From the NCBI GenBank assembly GCA_001953115.1, contig LSSL01001338.1, forward strand, positions 5,550-69,549: a stretch of 64,000 nt of DNA, given 5' to 3'. The notes under the pieces are model-generated. The model searched no databases and had not been told where the DNA came from. It saw only the letters and a list, made by a program, of their open reading frames with translations. The translations under genes and the position numbers were made by a program. Positions 28,415 to 40,960 of this stretch are shown piece after piece (the first letter of the stretch is position 1; each line of letters starts with the position of its first letter). Source of the stretch: Smittium mucronatum (Eukaryota > Kickxellomycota > Harpellomycetes > Harpellales > Legeriomycetaceae).

Positions 28415-29372
28415 GTTTATAGATTTTTATTTCAAAATATAAGCAAAAATCAAAGAATTTATATTTAAAAAAGTTCCGGGCTCTATTTAATTGAATATTC
28501 ATGCAGGAATTGGATCTGAAGTTAGAAAAATATTAATAGACGAATTTCTGGTTCAAGGCATATCGTTTGAACATAGATTTTTTTATAAATTAATTTCAAT
28601 TGTATTTGTGGGTATTATAAAGATTCGAGAATGCCATTTTTAAGTTTATATGAAGTTTTTACTAATATAGAATGAATCTGTACATTTTGTTAATATTTGA
28701 AAAAAAATTGTCATCTTTTAGAACTATTTAATGGAATCAGTGTAAAATTTTAGATAAATCTTCAATAGTTCTAGAATTCCAGACTGCATCTTCATTATTT
28801 TCGAAAAATGCTGGAAAAAGGATTTTTAGAAGAGTTAAAATCAGAGAAGAAAGATCTTTTTTATGCAAAAAGCGCTTTTTTTAATCCTGTAAACATTTTG
28901 GGGATTTCATTAAAACAATCGTAGGAATCAATTTTTAGTTGTTTATAATCTTTATTTGTGATTTAAACTATTATCAATAAAGCTAATTGATATTATAATC
29001 AAACGCTAATTTCGATAAAAACATCATAATTTTGAAAACCAATTTTTTTTAAAAGAAAATGAAATGAGGTAATCAAGTATACTTGTTACAAATTATATTT
29101 TATGTTTATAATTTAAATATAAATTAAAACTATATATTGAGATGGCTAAAATATTATCGTGATTAATTTTTGGAATTATTTAAAGGTCAGTACGAGTAAT
29201 TTATAAAAATAAAATAACTCGCGCTTTATTAATTGGCTTGACTAGAAATTTTGGTGAATACAATCCATACTACAAGTAAAATGTATAACCGGTATTACTG
29301 ATTTTTTGGAAAATAATTCTGAATTAAACAACAAGAGTTCAGTAAAAATCCAAAAATTTAAGGCATGTAAAT

Positions 29373-30000
29373 CCCATAAGAATGAAATACCTTGCCGTAA
29401 TTTAGGGGCTTAATAGTACATTTATCGAAGCACACTAAACTAAAGTTTCACACAGCGCTGTACTATTCTTGATTGGGAGTAGTGGATACAGCGCACAGCG
29501 ATTTGAAGGGCAGCGATTCAAGAGAAAGACCATCTCGAAACAGGAGGATCCGATCGTTTAGCACAGCTGAGACATAGTCTAATGCACAAGTCCAGCGTTC
29601 GACAGTCAGACGGATCTCAGCGTCTAACAGCTATTTGTAGGAAAGCCATGTATATCAATCCCAAATTTGGGTAGGAGCCTATTTTTATTAATCCTGTTAG
29701 AAGTAGGCTCTGACTAGGAGGTAAGTAGATTCAATGAAAAAATTTTTATTGTCAAAGAGCTTAATTCTTGACTGCACGTAACCTCAGCCATCCAGCCTAC
29801 TTGAAGCAATGCCAGGGGGGGTCTTTCGGTTAGTGGATTGAACCCTTTTCCAGTAGGTATGCAGCCGGTCTTCTGGCAGAGGAGCTAATTGTAGTTAGGA
29901 TAATAGTCTTTTTTATAGGTCTTTTTCTTTTCTTCATATTTTTTTAGTATAGTTTTTAATGACGTTATCTTACAATAAAATTCCGCGATACAAAAAAAAA
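29373..30000 (+). repeat. Family A repeat, copy 4 (full length, 628 bp)
   Basis: The only complete uninterrupted copy. It runs from ATACCTTGCCGT near the 5' end to TTCCGCGATAC plus nine A at 29992-30000. The 5' hairpin seen at 21400-21444 is partly eroded here. No target-site duplication is visible: the 3' flank is directly an inverted fragment of the same family. Confidence 0.9.
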
Positions 30001-30291
30001 GTAGGTTTGATCGACATGGCTCTCCTACAAATAGCTGTTAGACGCTGAGATCCGTATGACTGTCGAACGCTGGACTTGCGCATTAGACTATGTCTCAGCT
30101 GTGCTATACGATCGGATCCTCCTGTTTCGAGATGGTCCTCCTCTTGAATCGCTGCCCTCCGAATCGCTGTGCGCTGTATCCACTACTCCCAACCAAGAAT
30201 ATTACAACACTGTGTGAAATTTTGGTCTAGTTTACTTCGAAAATTATATATTAAGCCCCTAAACCACGGCAAGATATTTCACTATTAGGGG
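30001..30291 (-). repeat. Family A repeat, copy 5 (5' ~290 bp only, inverted)
   Basis: On the minus strand this starts at the family 5' junction (CCCCTAATAGTGAAATATC, near 30291) and breaks off at the GATCAAACC position, directly against the A-run of copy 4 with no spacer. Copies 4 and 5 form a ~290-bp inverted repeat with a ~340-bp loop. Confidence 0.9.
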
Positions 30292-31960
30292 ATTATTTTA
30301 GATTTAAAGCAGTAAAAAGGTCAAAGGAGGTCAGTTTGAGTCAAAACCTGCCAATTTATGTAAAAAAACATAAAATAGATTTTAATCGTATCAATTTATT
30401 GCAAAATATAATGAAATAAGTTTTTCGCCATTTATAGCCTGTCAATTGTGAAAACTAAAATATAAATAATATCAGTTTTTTCTATTCGCAACACAAAAAC
30501 ATCCTATCGTACACTTGTTATTGTTTAAAAATTATATTAGATCAATGAAAATTTGTAAAAAATTGTATGTGATTTTTTGCGCCATAGGTTCTGAAAGGGT
30601 TAAAAGATCTTAAAGTCTATATCTTTCTTTACTAAAAGCGATTTTATTAAAAAATTTATGAAATTTGAAGAAATTTTCCATTTCTTTAGCAATATATTTT
30701 TTCTTCAAAATAAAATTCTTTAAAATTAACAAAGAGGTAATAAAAAAAGCAGTCCTAAGAAAAATGCTTGTTGAATTTTCCCTATTGCGTTGATATAATT
30801 TATCATATATTATTTAGGAAGACGAAATATTAATTGGGTTATTTGGCAGGTTTTAAATATTGAATAACAAAATAAAATATTAATATGCCTAAATTTTCGG
30901 ATTTTGAGTTAAACTGACCGCTTTTGATTCAAGTTGACATCCTTTTATCAGCTAACCATTTAATAACTTACAATATTATAAATTGTTTTAAATTATCCTA
31001 ATAATCCATTTTTTTAATGAATAGTGTAAAAATAACGATCTTAATCTTTACATTTTTATATCTTTTAAAGAGGAGAAATTATGAGAATTGAATCTTAATG
31101 AAAATTTTATAAAAAAAATGCAATTTTCAATTTTTGAAACTTTAAAATTGAGATAATAATAGCTGTTATTTTTTTATGGATATTTTTGATATTTTATTAT
31201 TTATAATGCTAATTTATTATCTGACGAATATTAACTGGTATTTTAAAAAATTTAGAGTCATGTTAAGTTTAATCATTTTATCATTTAATTAATTAAAAAA
31301 AAAAAGTAACTAATTAATATTTAAAGTTATGAAAATTAATACCCTAGACTTTATCGCCTTAAAAAATGTGCATAGCTTTGGTAGTAGGACTTAATATAAA
31401 CTCTTCACCAATATAGTACTAGTTTATGCTACGAAAGAATATACCGATTTTGTTTATCACTTTATTAGAATTATTCTTAATAAGTTGCTATTAAGTTACA
31501 AGTTTTGTTATTTTTACACCAGAAGTAATAGAAGAGTGATATTGGTTAAATAATATTTCTTAACCTGGCCATACTTTCAGGTCTATTACTGTTTATTTGT
31601 AGTTTCAGAATTAGTTGTAATAACACCTCTCTCCTTTCTTGACTCAGATTTAGATATGTCTGATTGATTGGGAATAATTTTAGATATGTCTATTGATTGG
31701 GAATAATTTTAGATAATTTATTTACAATTTTGGATGCGCTATAAACAGAAAGATTATTACTTAATTCTTTTGAGCGACTGAATATCCCGTTGAATAAAAT
31801 TTTCAGTTTATTAAATTAGAGAGTTAGGCACAGGTCTATTGATACTGGAATAGGGAAATACTATGGTTAACTGCTGTAGAATCTTTTTTTATTAAATTAA
31901 TAAAAGTATTTTTTAAAAAAATAGAGAGAGGGGAGATGGTTGATTTAACTAAGTCTAGTC
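30292..31960. other. AT-rich stretch with a 30-bp tandem duplication
   Basis: No gene recognised. A ~30-bp unit (TAGATATGTCT...GATTGGGAATAATTT) is duplicated in tandem at 31651-31711 with one small indel. Confidence 0.5.
31651..31711. repeat. Tandem duplication, ~30-bp unit x2
   Basis: The two units are identical apart from a 2-base indel (GATTGATTGG versus ATTGATTGG). Confidence 0.85.
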
Positions 31961-32125
31961 ATTAAACTGTTACAAAACTATGAAAAATGATACAAAATTA
32001 AGCATTTAGAGCAATTTCAGCTAGACAAAATTATTTAAATCAATACAAAAAGCTTAGAATTTTTTTCTATTGGTCAAATTTTAATTAGAAAACCTTTATT
32101 CGATAAATGGTTATATTAGCAAATA
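31961..32125 (+). repeat. Left arm of a large inverted repeat
   Basis: The reverse complement of this segment matches 33130-33295 at roughly 85-90% over the best ~120 bases, including exact runs such as ATTCTAAGCTTTTTGTATTG and TTTTGTATCATTTTTCATAG. Similarity fades at both ends. Arms this long with a ~1-kb spacer suggest a non-autonomous transposon with long terminal inverted repeats. Confidence 0.8.
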
Positions 32126-33129
32126 GCTAGTTGATATTTAGGAAACATCCCAAAATCATAGTTCCAGTCTTTATTTAAGTTTATTCCCTGATTTTTCTAT
32201 TCAAGCTAACATATCCAAAATTATTTCGGCTAATTTACTTCATCTTAAGTAAGATGGAAGAATCTAATATCATCGGGATAATTATAGAGTTAAATAGAAA
32301 TTTATTCTGCGATTATACCCCTAAAATTATAAAAAAAGTGATAATACTCAAGATATAAGTTTTAACCATATAGTATTTAAAGATCGATTTATCTAATACT
32401 CAAGTGCTTTATTGACAATTTGAGAATTTAACAAAGCTTCGGGGATTATTATCTAATAAAATTTTGATAAATCAATAGTTTACATAGTAAATTGTATATC
32501 TTTGCTATTAAAAAGTAAAAACACGAATTAACAATATCTTTATAACCTCTTTTTTAAATTAAAGAATCTCTTAATAAAATGTTTGCCTAAATAATAAAAT
32601 AATACATGTACACCTTATTTATTTTTTGAAAGCATTCAAAAAAAGATTTACTATTTGAGAAGTAATTCAGAATAAAGCCGAATATGAAATTACTAATGAT
32701 ATGTTTTTTATTTACATTGGTTCGCTTCAAAGATGGATGGAAAAAAGTAGACGGTTGAGCCCTCTATTCATATTAACCTTGTTAATCCCTAACAAAAAAC
32801 ATAATTTTTCTTTTTAGCTATTTGTTTTAAGCCTAAATTCTGCTACCAAACACAAGAAAGTTAACAACTTTTAAACACTTTAATTGGATTTAATTGCAAT
32901 ATATCTAATCATAATTTAACTATGTTTACTTTACTAATCCAAAGCACACAGCTTAAATTATTTTTAAATAAAATAGATAGACATAACAAAAGAGTATGTC
33001 AAAACAACTCATTAAATTTAATTGTAAATACAAAACCATTTGGTTGTATCATTTGTATCATTTATATCAGTATTTTTCTTTTTCTTTTTATACTTATAAA
33101 TTAATATCTTAGTAAACTCCATGTATCAT
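32126..33129. other. Spacer between the inverted arms
   Basis: AT-rich, with no recognisable gene. The only frame over 50 codons (32922-33104) looks like noise. Confidence 0.5.
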
Positions 33130-33295
33130 AATTAGATAGCCTATTGAATGGAAGTTTTTTAATCAAAATCTGGCTAACAGCAAAGAATTCTAAGCTTTTT
33201 GTATTGATTTAAATAATTTTTTCTAGCTGAAATTTGTCTAAATGATAATTTTGTATCATTTTTCATAGTTTTGTATCAGTTTACTTTTGTGATAT
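33130..33295 (-). repeat. Right arm of the large inverted repeat
   Basis: Pairs with 31961-32125. It contains two closely spaced TTTTGTATCA motifs. Exact element ends and a target-site duplication could not be fixed by eye. Confidence 0.8.
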
Positions 33296-36200
33296 TTAAC
33301 TAATACCAAAACCAAATGAAAGATTAAACCAAATCATTTTTCATGTAATAGAAAAAGGAAATATTAAGTAATTAATCATGAGTTGGTTCAAAAATTAATA
33401 TTAGTAGTTACAGAAATACTGTTAAACTATACTCTGATATCAACTCTTGAACATATTTTACTTAACAAGGTTTTTTTTATTGAATTTATTATTGTTTTGG
33501 GATAATCGAAATAGACTGAGGATGAAATTCTTAAAATTTCTGTTGAGTCTCTTACTTTCTAAAAATTTATTAATAATGTGACATCTTTTTTTTAATAATT
33601 CTATTTATTTCAAAGCTTCTAATAATTGACTATCCTTTTTTTTCCCTTTTAGTTCCGTATCAAAAACTTCAAAAGTAGGTTTTCAGTAGTGGTCTAGTAG
33701 GTTAAATATTATAAAATTTATACTTCCCCATTATCCACAAGTATTTTTTAACGAGTAAGTTTCATGGTTTATAGGAATGTGTGTTTATCCTCACAGATAA
33801 TTCCACCTCACTAAATATCTAGGAAATATTACTAAATAATCTGTCAAAATATGATTTTAAGCTAAAATTCATCCGAAAATTTTAGAAATTTTAGAAATTT
33901 TTGACATAATGATATTATTTATCCATTTCGGTTTTCAACCAGTGATAAATTGCATAGTTTTACTCCTAATGGTATTAATCTTTACTTTTTTTCTTAGATA
34001 CATTTAAACCATATATTCGACTACGAAAACCGAGCTAAAGAGGCTAAAATATTTTTTTTCTATGAAAATATCCAAAATAATAAATTAATAAATAATAATC
34101 CCCTATAATTTTTATTTATTTTATACTGGAAGGAATCACTATTAAGGATCGTAAGACATAACTTGATTTTTTTCGATATTTAACTCATTCAATTTTCTTG
34201 AAGAGTTTAGATATTATTTCTCGAGCCGGATTATTTTCTGCTTTTTGCAATCGTATGCTCGTTACAGCGATATTTTCTTGATTTTGGTTATATATATCAC
34301 CATAATATATATATATATATGTATAATACAACTGCCGTTCAATATGAAGTTGCTTCTTTCACTTTTATTATTCCACTCAGACCATTTGTTTATCATGAGG
34401 TATCAGGTCTCACTTTGAAAAGAAGTATGGAATACTCTATTTTAAAAAATCCTAAATAACGGCTTTTTTTCTGAGATCTTTTTCCATAAAGCAATTTATG
34501 TAGTTTCTAGCCTTTTTTCTACCTTGTAACATAAGCAAGCATACATACATACATCGCATTTCAAAAATATGTTCTCAAAATTTCTAAAAACTTTTGTGAA
34601 CAATAAAAATTCTTTTTTCAGTTTAGATCGACTTACTGTATCTTTTGGGCTCGTGATTATTAAAATTTTAGCTTCTTTTGACCGTAAATGATTCCTAAAT
34701 AAGAATCCTAGATACATTTAATGGTAGTCAACAGCTTTGGAGATGTTTTAACTCCAACATTGCAATTTAATATATAGATTTCGTGTTATTCTAGTATACC
34801 ATGAGGGATCTTACCTGTATATAACAGTTTTGAATTTAGGAGAAAAACAATCGACTGTTTGCAATTTTTTTTCGTAAATATCTATATTGTCCTGAAAAAA
34901 TCCTCAGGTTTAATCTTTTGTGTATATATGGGCTAGAAAAAGATTTTAGTTTAAGGAAAAAATAAAATAAATGAGTGGTATCTTCATATACTGATATCAA
35001 TAAATGGAAAATTAAAAATTAAAAATTAAAAAAACTTCCCGGATGCTAATGATTATTCATTAAAATAATAGTTAAACCGCTAATTTTTAAACGAAAGATG
35101 TAAAATATTTGTTTAAGCATAAATCAATATTGTAAAAATCCACAAACCCCGAAGGTTAAAATCAAGAACAGGAAGGAAATGCCGAATAAATTCAAAATGA
35201 AATTTTCAAGAAAAAATAATAATATCAAAGATGAGAAGTCTATAAATAAGTGTTCGAGTTTGAAATTTTTGAAGTATATGGCACAAAAGACCTTATTTTA
35301 CAAATGTTAAACTTCAAAAGAACAAGATATATCCTTTTGATAAAATACCAATACCTGATATATGACTAAATAGCTTATCAGCTAAAAATTTACATCAATT
35401 TTTTTTTTTAAAACTTTATATAAACGTAAAAATTTATAATTAAAAATAAAAAATCGACATAAATTTTAAGCCACAATTTTTATTATAAGCAAAATTTTAT
35501 CCTTTATTTAGAGTTTCTTGATAAAAAAAACAAAAAAATGAACAGAAATACAGAAAAATTTTATAGACCGTAAATTTCTCCATTGTACTAAAACATATAA
35601 ATAAAAATTTCTGTTTCTGCATTTTTTGAGAAAATATCAGTTTACAACCTCTAATATTTTCAGGATCCATTTTGAATGAATTTTAGCATTAATAAATTTC
35701 TATAAACTAGAATTAATGATTATTCATAAAACTAAAAAATTTTACGCTTTATTTAATTCAAATTAATTACATAAAGATATATTTAAAAAGGGCTAAATAG
35801 AGTATTTTATACTTTTTTCCATTATTAACTTATTAATACATTTTTATTCTTCATCAAATGTTCTCGATACGAATAAAGATTTAATCAATTAAATTCATGT
35901 TGATAAACCACATCTGGGATGTTTTATTTGTTATTATGCCCTTTGATAAGTGGTATTATATATATATATTTCTTTTGTAATTTTTTTTTTGTAAATACAT
36001 ACACATTTTCTGTCTTAAAACGTAAATTTTGTAAAAAGAAACGGAAATAATCTGCCATAAATTCCCTTAAGCGTTTTTGGGCTATAATTTGCTCTCATTA
36101 ATAGTTGTATTTCTCAAAATCAATCTATAAGTAATAGTTACTTCCAAAATTTGTGAAAATTCTGATGAAACTTAAAAATTCCTTCAGATACGCTTCAACC

Positions 36201-36760
36201 CTAAAAATAGACATCTAATCTTCTCTTAAATATTTGATTTTTTTTGTTGTAAATCATTTAGTTTTAAGAAAACTTTTTATCAACATCAAAGAATTTGAAA
36301 ATTTCCAACTTGGCTATAACTAAAGTTTCTGTCTAGTTATGAAAAATTCATTATAAATGTTTCTCTTGTATTTATGAAGTATGTCGATATTGCATTACTT
36401 ATGATTCACCGATAATTAAAGTATCTTCTAAATACGTTAAGGTCATATATTACTTGAAATAACCCAATTTAGCTAAGAAAAATTTAATTTTATAGATTTA
36501 TGGGCTATAATAATCAATTCTATAGATTCCAAAAGGACGTGATATTTTTGGTCATCACAATAGATCACTATAATTCCCTAAAGCTTTTTGTATAAGTTAG
36601 CTGATAAAAATAGGCAAAAATATTCGATAATAGATCTGATTAATTTAAAATCAGTCAATTTATATTTTTCTGGTCAAGTACTAGTTCAAATCCCGTATTA
36701 AGTTTAAATATATCAAAATAAATATTAAGGTTCGGAAAATCAGCTAAAATATATATATAT
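33296..36760. other. AT-rich stretch, nothing recognised
   Basis: Short TA runs near 34310, 35955 and 36750. The minus-strand frame 34496-34717 has no recognisable domain. Confidence 0.5.
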
Positions 36761-36912
36761 ATAATTGTATTTCGTTAGAAAAATACGCTGGATGTGTGTG
36801 ATTCCATTTTATTATCTTTTGAAAATATCAAATCAAATAATGAATTTTTTTTATATAAATAAATTCGAGTACTAATTTCGGAATCTTTACCATATTATTT
36901 TTCATAGGTACT
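36761..36912 (+). repeat. DIRS left terminal repeat
   Basis: From TAGAAAAATAC (36776) inward it is the inverted counterpart of 41239-41249 and beyond. Shared blocks include TTTTATTATCTTT-GAAAATA (about 36809) and GAATCTTTACCAT (36881-36893). The outer ATAATTGTATTTCG (36761-36774) is complemented by the internal region at 40975-40988. Confidence 0.75.
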
Positions 36913-36944
36913 CAAACTCGAAAAATTGAAGAAAAAAAAACTAA

Positions 36945-37751
36945 ATGAGCCAAGGTGAGCAAATACCACTTTTTGATCTTCCATTTCGGGCCAAAAATTT
37001 TGCCCACAAGTTAGAAAAACATGATCAATTATTATCCGAGCTACGTAATCAGCTCCTTCCCAAACCCTGAGTAGTCGGAGATAATAATGATTCTATTTTG
37101 GATGAATTGTATGGGTCTCAGGAACCATAAACAGAAGAGCCTACAGACATTGACACATTCTTTGAGCTTTAAAACTCGATACCGAGTCTTTACCACAACC
37201 CATTAAAATCAATGTTGTTCGATTCCGACATTAAAAAGTTTCTTGCAAGCTACCCACTCGTCTCAACAGTTCAGTATAACCCTCCAATACTCTACGATTG
37301 GGGACAGGACGCGAATACCAAAAGAATAGATTCAATTCTGTCAGAGATTCATTACATAATTTCAGGTTTAGTCAGACCAGTGGAATTTCGAATCTACGAA
37401 TCCCTCAAAAAAAGCGCACAGTTTGGAGAAGCAGAGAGCATTTGCAAATTCTCTGCGGGAAATCATCATGAGCCTGGCCTCCCATGCCACCAGGTCAGGA
37501 TTTACATGTCTTAAAAGGTAACAGGTGTCAAGAGAGTACCAGAATTAGTACGTAGTCAGCAGAAAGACTATCTTCGAGACGATGAACAGATTTTTAAAGG
37601 ATGGCAGTAGCTGAAGCAGTTAAAAAGTCACACCAGCAGAGCTGGAATTCAGAAGAGGTTCAACAGACAGCTTAACCAAGTATTCAACCAGGGAGAACAG
37701 CAAAAATATCCCAGTACCAATAAACCACCTTTATTTTTTCCAGTTTATTAA
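36945..37751 (+). pseudogene. DIRS ORF1 (gag-like), interrupted
   Basis: One continuous frame from ATG 36945 to the stop at 37749-37751 (268 codons), broken by in-frame stops at 37068, 37128, 37170, 37512 and 37608. The N-terminus reads MSQGEQIPLFDLPFRAK. The middle (37212-37514) is the longest open piece and contains LYDWGQDANTKRIDSIL. It sits immediately 3' of the left terminal repeat, where DIRS elements carry a gag-like ORF1. The product would be the putative nucleocapsid. No zinc knuckle is visible. Identification rests mainly on position plus protein-like content. Confidence 0.6.
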
Positions 37752-38034
37752 TATTGGGAGTGGTTTCCAGCAACCGCAGGAAAGAACTCTACAACAAAAT
37801 CAATACCAGAGTAGCCTCAAACATCGCTGCCCTTTTGGAAAAAAGAGAGACGTCGAGCAGACAATAAAGGAAAGCTTTCAGGTTATCAGAGAGAATGGGA
37901 AAGGACGGCAAACGACGGGTGGGTCCGCTCAGAAATATCGGAGGGCTTTCGAATCCCGTTTACGGCGCCAACACCACCGACAACGGCAAATCCAAAGTTG
38001 AGACCACTTCCGGACAGCAGAAAGAACCCGGAGA

Positions 38035-39800
38035 TAATAGAGCAATATTTTTTGGAATTACTATCCAAGCGAGCAATCGAAAAGGTGGATAGTCCAAGAA
38101 AAAGATTTTACTCCAGTTTCTTCGTTATTACAAAGAAGAAGGGGGACATGAACCCGTACTCAACCTAAAACCACTGAAGAAATATGCCCCGAAATGTTCG
38201 TTTAAGATGGAGACCCTGCATTTTTCCTGCAGGATGATCAAGTTGAAAGAACTAATGGACAGCATAGACCTGAAGAATGATTTTCTACACTTCCTTTTGG
38301 CTCAATCGCCGAGACAGTACATCTGTTTCGTGTGGCAACGAAAACACTACAAGTTCAGGGTGCTCCTCTTTGGTCTTTCTCTCAGCACATGGGTATTTAA
38401 CAAGGTACTCAAGTCGTTTTTGAAATAGGTCAGGGCCCAGGAAATCAGATTGAAAGCTTATATGGACGGTTTGCTGATCTTGAGAGAGAGTTGAAAGACT
38501 TTTTCGCAGAACTTCCGAATCATTCTGAGAAGATTAAACAGCCTAGGTTTCAAAATCAAGTAATCCAAAATTTCCCTAAACCCGAGTCAGTCCATAGAGC
38601 ACCTTGTGATGGGAATCAATACTCGGGATATAACCATCAGGGTCCCAGCTGGAAAGCGGAAAGACTTACTTAGCGAAACAGAAAGGCAGATTTCCAAAGT
38701 TTCAGCCACTGTTCTCAACCTAGCTTCGTTTATAGGGCGATCCCAATCGGTTCCCGTAGATCTTTTGCCTGGGAAACTCATGCATCACTAATTCAGCAGG
38801 TTAAGATTTCCAGAATGAAGCAATATCAAGATTGAAATACTATGGACATACTCACCGAGCCTGTTCTGAACAACCTCAGATGGTGAGAAACTCAACTGAA
38901 GCAGTAGAATACAAGGAAATTTCTTCCAAGGACTGCTTCAGCAGAGGTGTTTATCTTTACCAGCGACACTGTGTGTGGTATCATCACCCCATCTGTCACT
39001 ATAAGCGATGTTTGGGACAGTATAAACACCAAACAACCCATAAATGTCATGGAGCTCATTTCAGCACAGATATAATTGAAGATTTCAGAAGTCATACGTG
39101 GGAGCATCTTGTTGTATTTCGATAATAATGCGACTATCACTTACATTCGTAATATGGGAGGTATCTTTTCATCCCGATTGCTGGATTTTTCTGAAAAAAT
39201 TTGGAACCACTGCCTCACAACGGGCACGATGCCCCAAATCAACAACATTACATCAGCCATCGACTCTTTGGATGCGAATTGTCGGTTGATGACTCAAGTT
39301 AGATGGGAAATTCCCAATTCATGTTTCACAAAATCAATCATCTGTTCGGTCCCCACGATGTAGATTTATTTTTTACCTCACAAAACAGGGCGGTTCAGGG
39401 TTTTTTCAGCTTTTATCTGGATCCCCTGGCGTCTCAGACAAACGCATTACAACATCACTGGAGAATTTGAACCAAACCGTATGCGTGTCCCCCATGGAAC
39501 TTTTTTTTTTTTTTTTTAAAGGGAATTTTATTTATAATATTTAAATACTAGAAAAAAACGAAAATAAAAATACAATAAAAGGAAAAAAATAATAAAATTT
39601 TATCCCACTCCCATCCGTCGCTCTATCGGCTCCGTACTCACTGGGCATTGGTTCAAGGCCCCCCATGGAACTTGATTCCTCAAATTATTCAGAAAATCTT
39701 ATGGGAGAAACTAAAAATAACCTTGACTATCTCCTTCTGGAAGTCAGCCCTGTGTTTTCAGATTTGTTGAAGCCCTCAGTCCAGAGATACATACCGATCC
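38035..39800 (+). pseudogene. DIRS reverse transcriptase-RNase H, interrupted
   Basis: Conceptual translation follows the DIRS RT-RH order. RT entry is RFYSSFFVITKKKGDMNP (38090-38155), then VLNLKPL; MDSIDLKNDFLHFLL (38255-38300) corresponds to the first catalytic Asp; FRVLLFGLSLS (38353-38385) follows; YMDGLLIL (~38459) stands where the family has Y-x-D-D, so the second catalytic Asp is lost; SQSIEHLVMGI lies at ~38590. RNase H follows: LLYFDNNATITYIRNMGG (39112-39162), matching the DIRS D-N-T-T-A-x-x-Y-I-x-x-x-G-G block, then DLFFTSQNRAVQGFFS (39361-39408) and the PPWNLIPQI block split by the retroposon. Multiple frameshifts and stops occur. The reading frame resumes precisely after the inserted retroposon at 39674. 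Confidence 0.85.
39489..39673 (-). mobile_element. Poly(A) retroposon (SINE or truncated LINE) inside the DIRS element
   Basis: An insertion of ~157 bases lies between two copies of CCCCCATGGAACTT (39489-39502 and 39660-39673), a perfect 14-bp target-site duplication. It begins with a T-run on the plus strand, so the element lies on the minus strand with a 3' poly(A) tail of ~15. Its GC-rich 5' head (39659 down to ~39600) reads GCCTTGAACCAATGCCCAGT onward and could encode a short peptide tail; the rest is AT-rich. The flanking DIRS frame is continuous when the insertion is ignored. No second copy was found in the window. A head this short with a poly(A) tail and TSD fits a SINE or a strongly 5'-truncated LINE. 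Confidence 0.85.
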
Positions 39801-39839
39801 AGGTTCATCAGATATTAGCAGACCTAAAAGCGGAAAGCA

Positions 39840-40860
39840 TTTAATGAACGCCAACAAGAGCTGGATGCTCAGCGCTTTGCGATTAAGCGGTCACATTATT
39901 GAAGGGAAGGTCTGAATGATCAAGTCTTAGTCTTTCTAGCCAATAAAAACAGGCAAAATAACTTGAAAGTATGATATGCGCACATTTAGAATCTTTTTCT
40001 AAAATATTTTAGGTATCACATCCTAGAAACTTCAACCATTAAGTCAGTTGACCTTATAAACTTCTTATCTATAAGTCATTATCAGGATAGTTGGACTTAC
40101 GGAACCATTAGAAACTATTCCTAATCTATTTTGAACTTTTTTAGCATCAATAAATCAATTTCTATCGGTTTTTATTTAAAAACATCATTAAATCTATCTC
40201 TATACAAAAAATATAAATTTATCTTTAAACTATTATCATGATGAGCCTATTGTATAGAGGCTGAAAGTTTATGGAACTAATTACGCGATTTACTTGGACA
40301 AACTTCCATTAAAGTTATGTTTCTTGTTATCCATCTGTGGGACTATACGTCAAAGTGATATTGAACGCATAGATTAGTCTAGAACGGAACCCTCACAAGA
40401 TTTAATCAAATTTTCCGTACATCGAGCTCAAGGTGAAGCGCATTGTCTCTCTATCAACAAGACAGTATATACTTCCTCTCATATTATTGACTATCTTTTT
40501 CCCGTATCAGCATACCGAGAATACATAGAATAGGGAAAGAAGCTTTTACTGCTCCCAAGAAACACATGAAGAATTCAAAAAAGAAGATAGTTTATTTAAT
40601 CAAAAGTTTGAAGGACAAAAAAATCCCCGATAACCTCTCAAAGAATAAGTAATTTTATAAATTTATTAAAGTTGTCACAAGGAGTAAAAAATCATAAAGC
40701 AAGAACATTAGTTCGACTTTGTCGACTAAAGTTGGTGCTAGCATCGATGAAGTGTTTTTTCAAGGTTATTGGTCATCAACCTTGGATTTCGATTCGTTCT
40801 ATCGACTTTCACGACAATATCGTACTAATCTAACAAAATTAATCCTCAATTTTAAATAAA
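39840..40860 (+). pseudogene. DIRS tyrosine recombinase, interrupted
   Basis: The N-terminal core-binding part is visible as EGLNDQVLVFLANKNRQNNL (39910-39970) and DSWTYGTIRNY (~40090-40125). The catalytic half shows TIRQSDIERID (~40345), with the first conserved Arg in the R-x-S-D-I context. KARTLVRL (~40690) follows, and, after a one-base frameshift, GASIDEVFFQGYWSST and FDSFYRLSRQYRTN (to ~40835), where the Tyr of FYRLSR is the expected nucleophile. The frame ends at TAA 40856-40858. In DIRS elements this enzyme integrates the circular DNA copy. Stops and shifts make it inactive. It lies after RNase H and before the internal complementary region, as expected. Confidence 0.85.
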
Positions 40861-40960
40861 ATCACTGGATGTACAAGGAATTTTGGGAGATTATTTATTA
40901 TTTATTATACATTATTTATCACTTATCATTAGGCTTAGTACACTCTGAAGGTGTTTCAAG

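Larger units (their letters stand above)
26316..29372. other. AT-rich stretch with weak coding traces
   Basis: 26647-26916 is an 89-codon frame without recognisable features. 28393-28414 is a short CAGTAT repeat. A possible helix-turn-helix remnant at 27251-27390 is listed separately. Nothing else recognised. Confidence 0.45.

Noticed and set aside
36945..37751. In-frame stops in the DIRS ORF1 as a sign of C-to-T repeat-induced mutation
   Set aside because: All five could come from CAA, CAG or CGA by one C-to-T change, but that is true of any stop codon, so the pattern alone is not evidence; intact copies are needed for comparison.
38587..39140. Minus-strand frames across the DIRS RT-RNase H region
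   Set aside because: The plus strand carries the ordered RT and RNase H motifs; the opposite frames show none.
39600..39660. GGTTCAAGGCC as a tRNA T-arm / pol III box B
   Set aside because: It fits the box B consensus on the plus strand, but the inserted retroposon lies on the minus strand by its poly(A) end, and no tRNA cloverleaf can be drawn around it.
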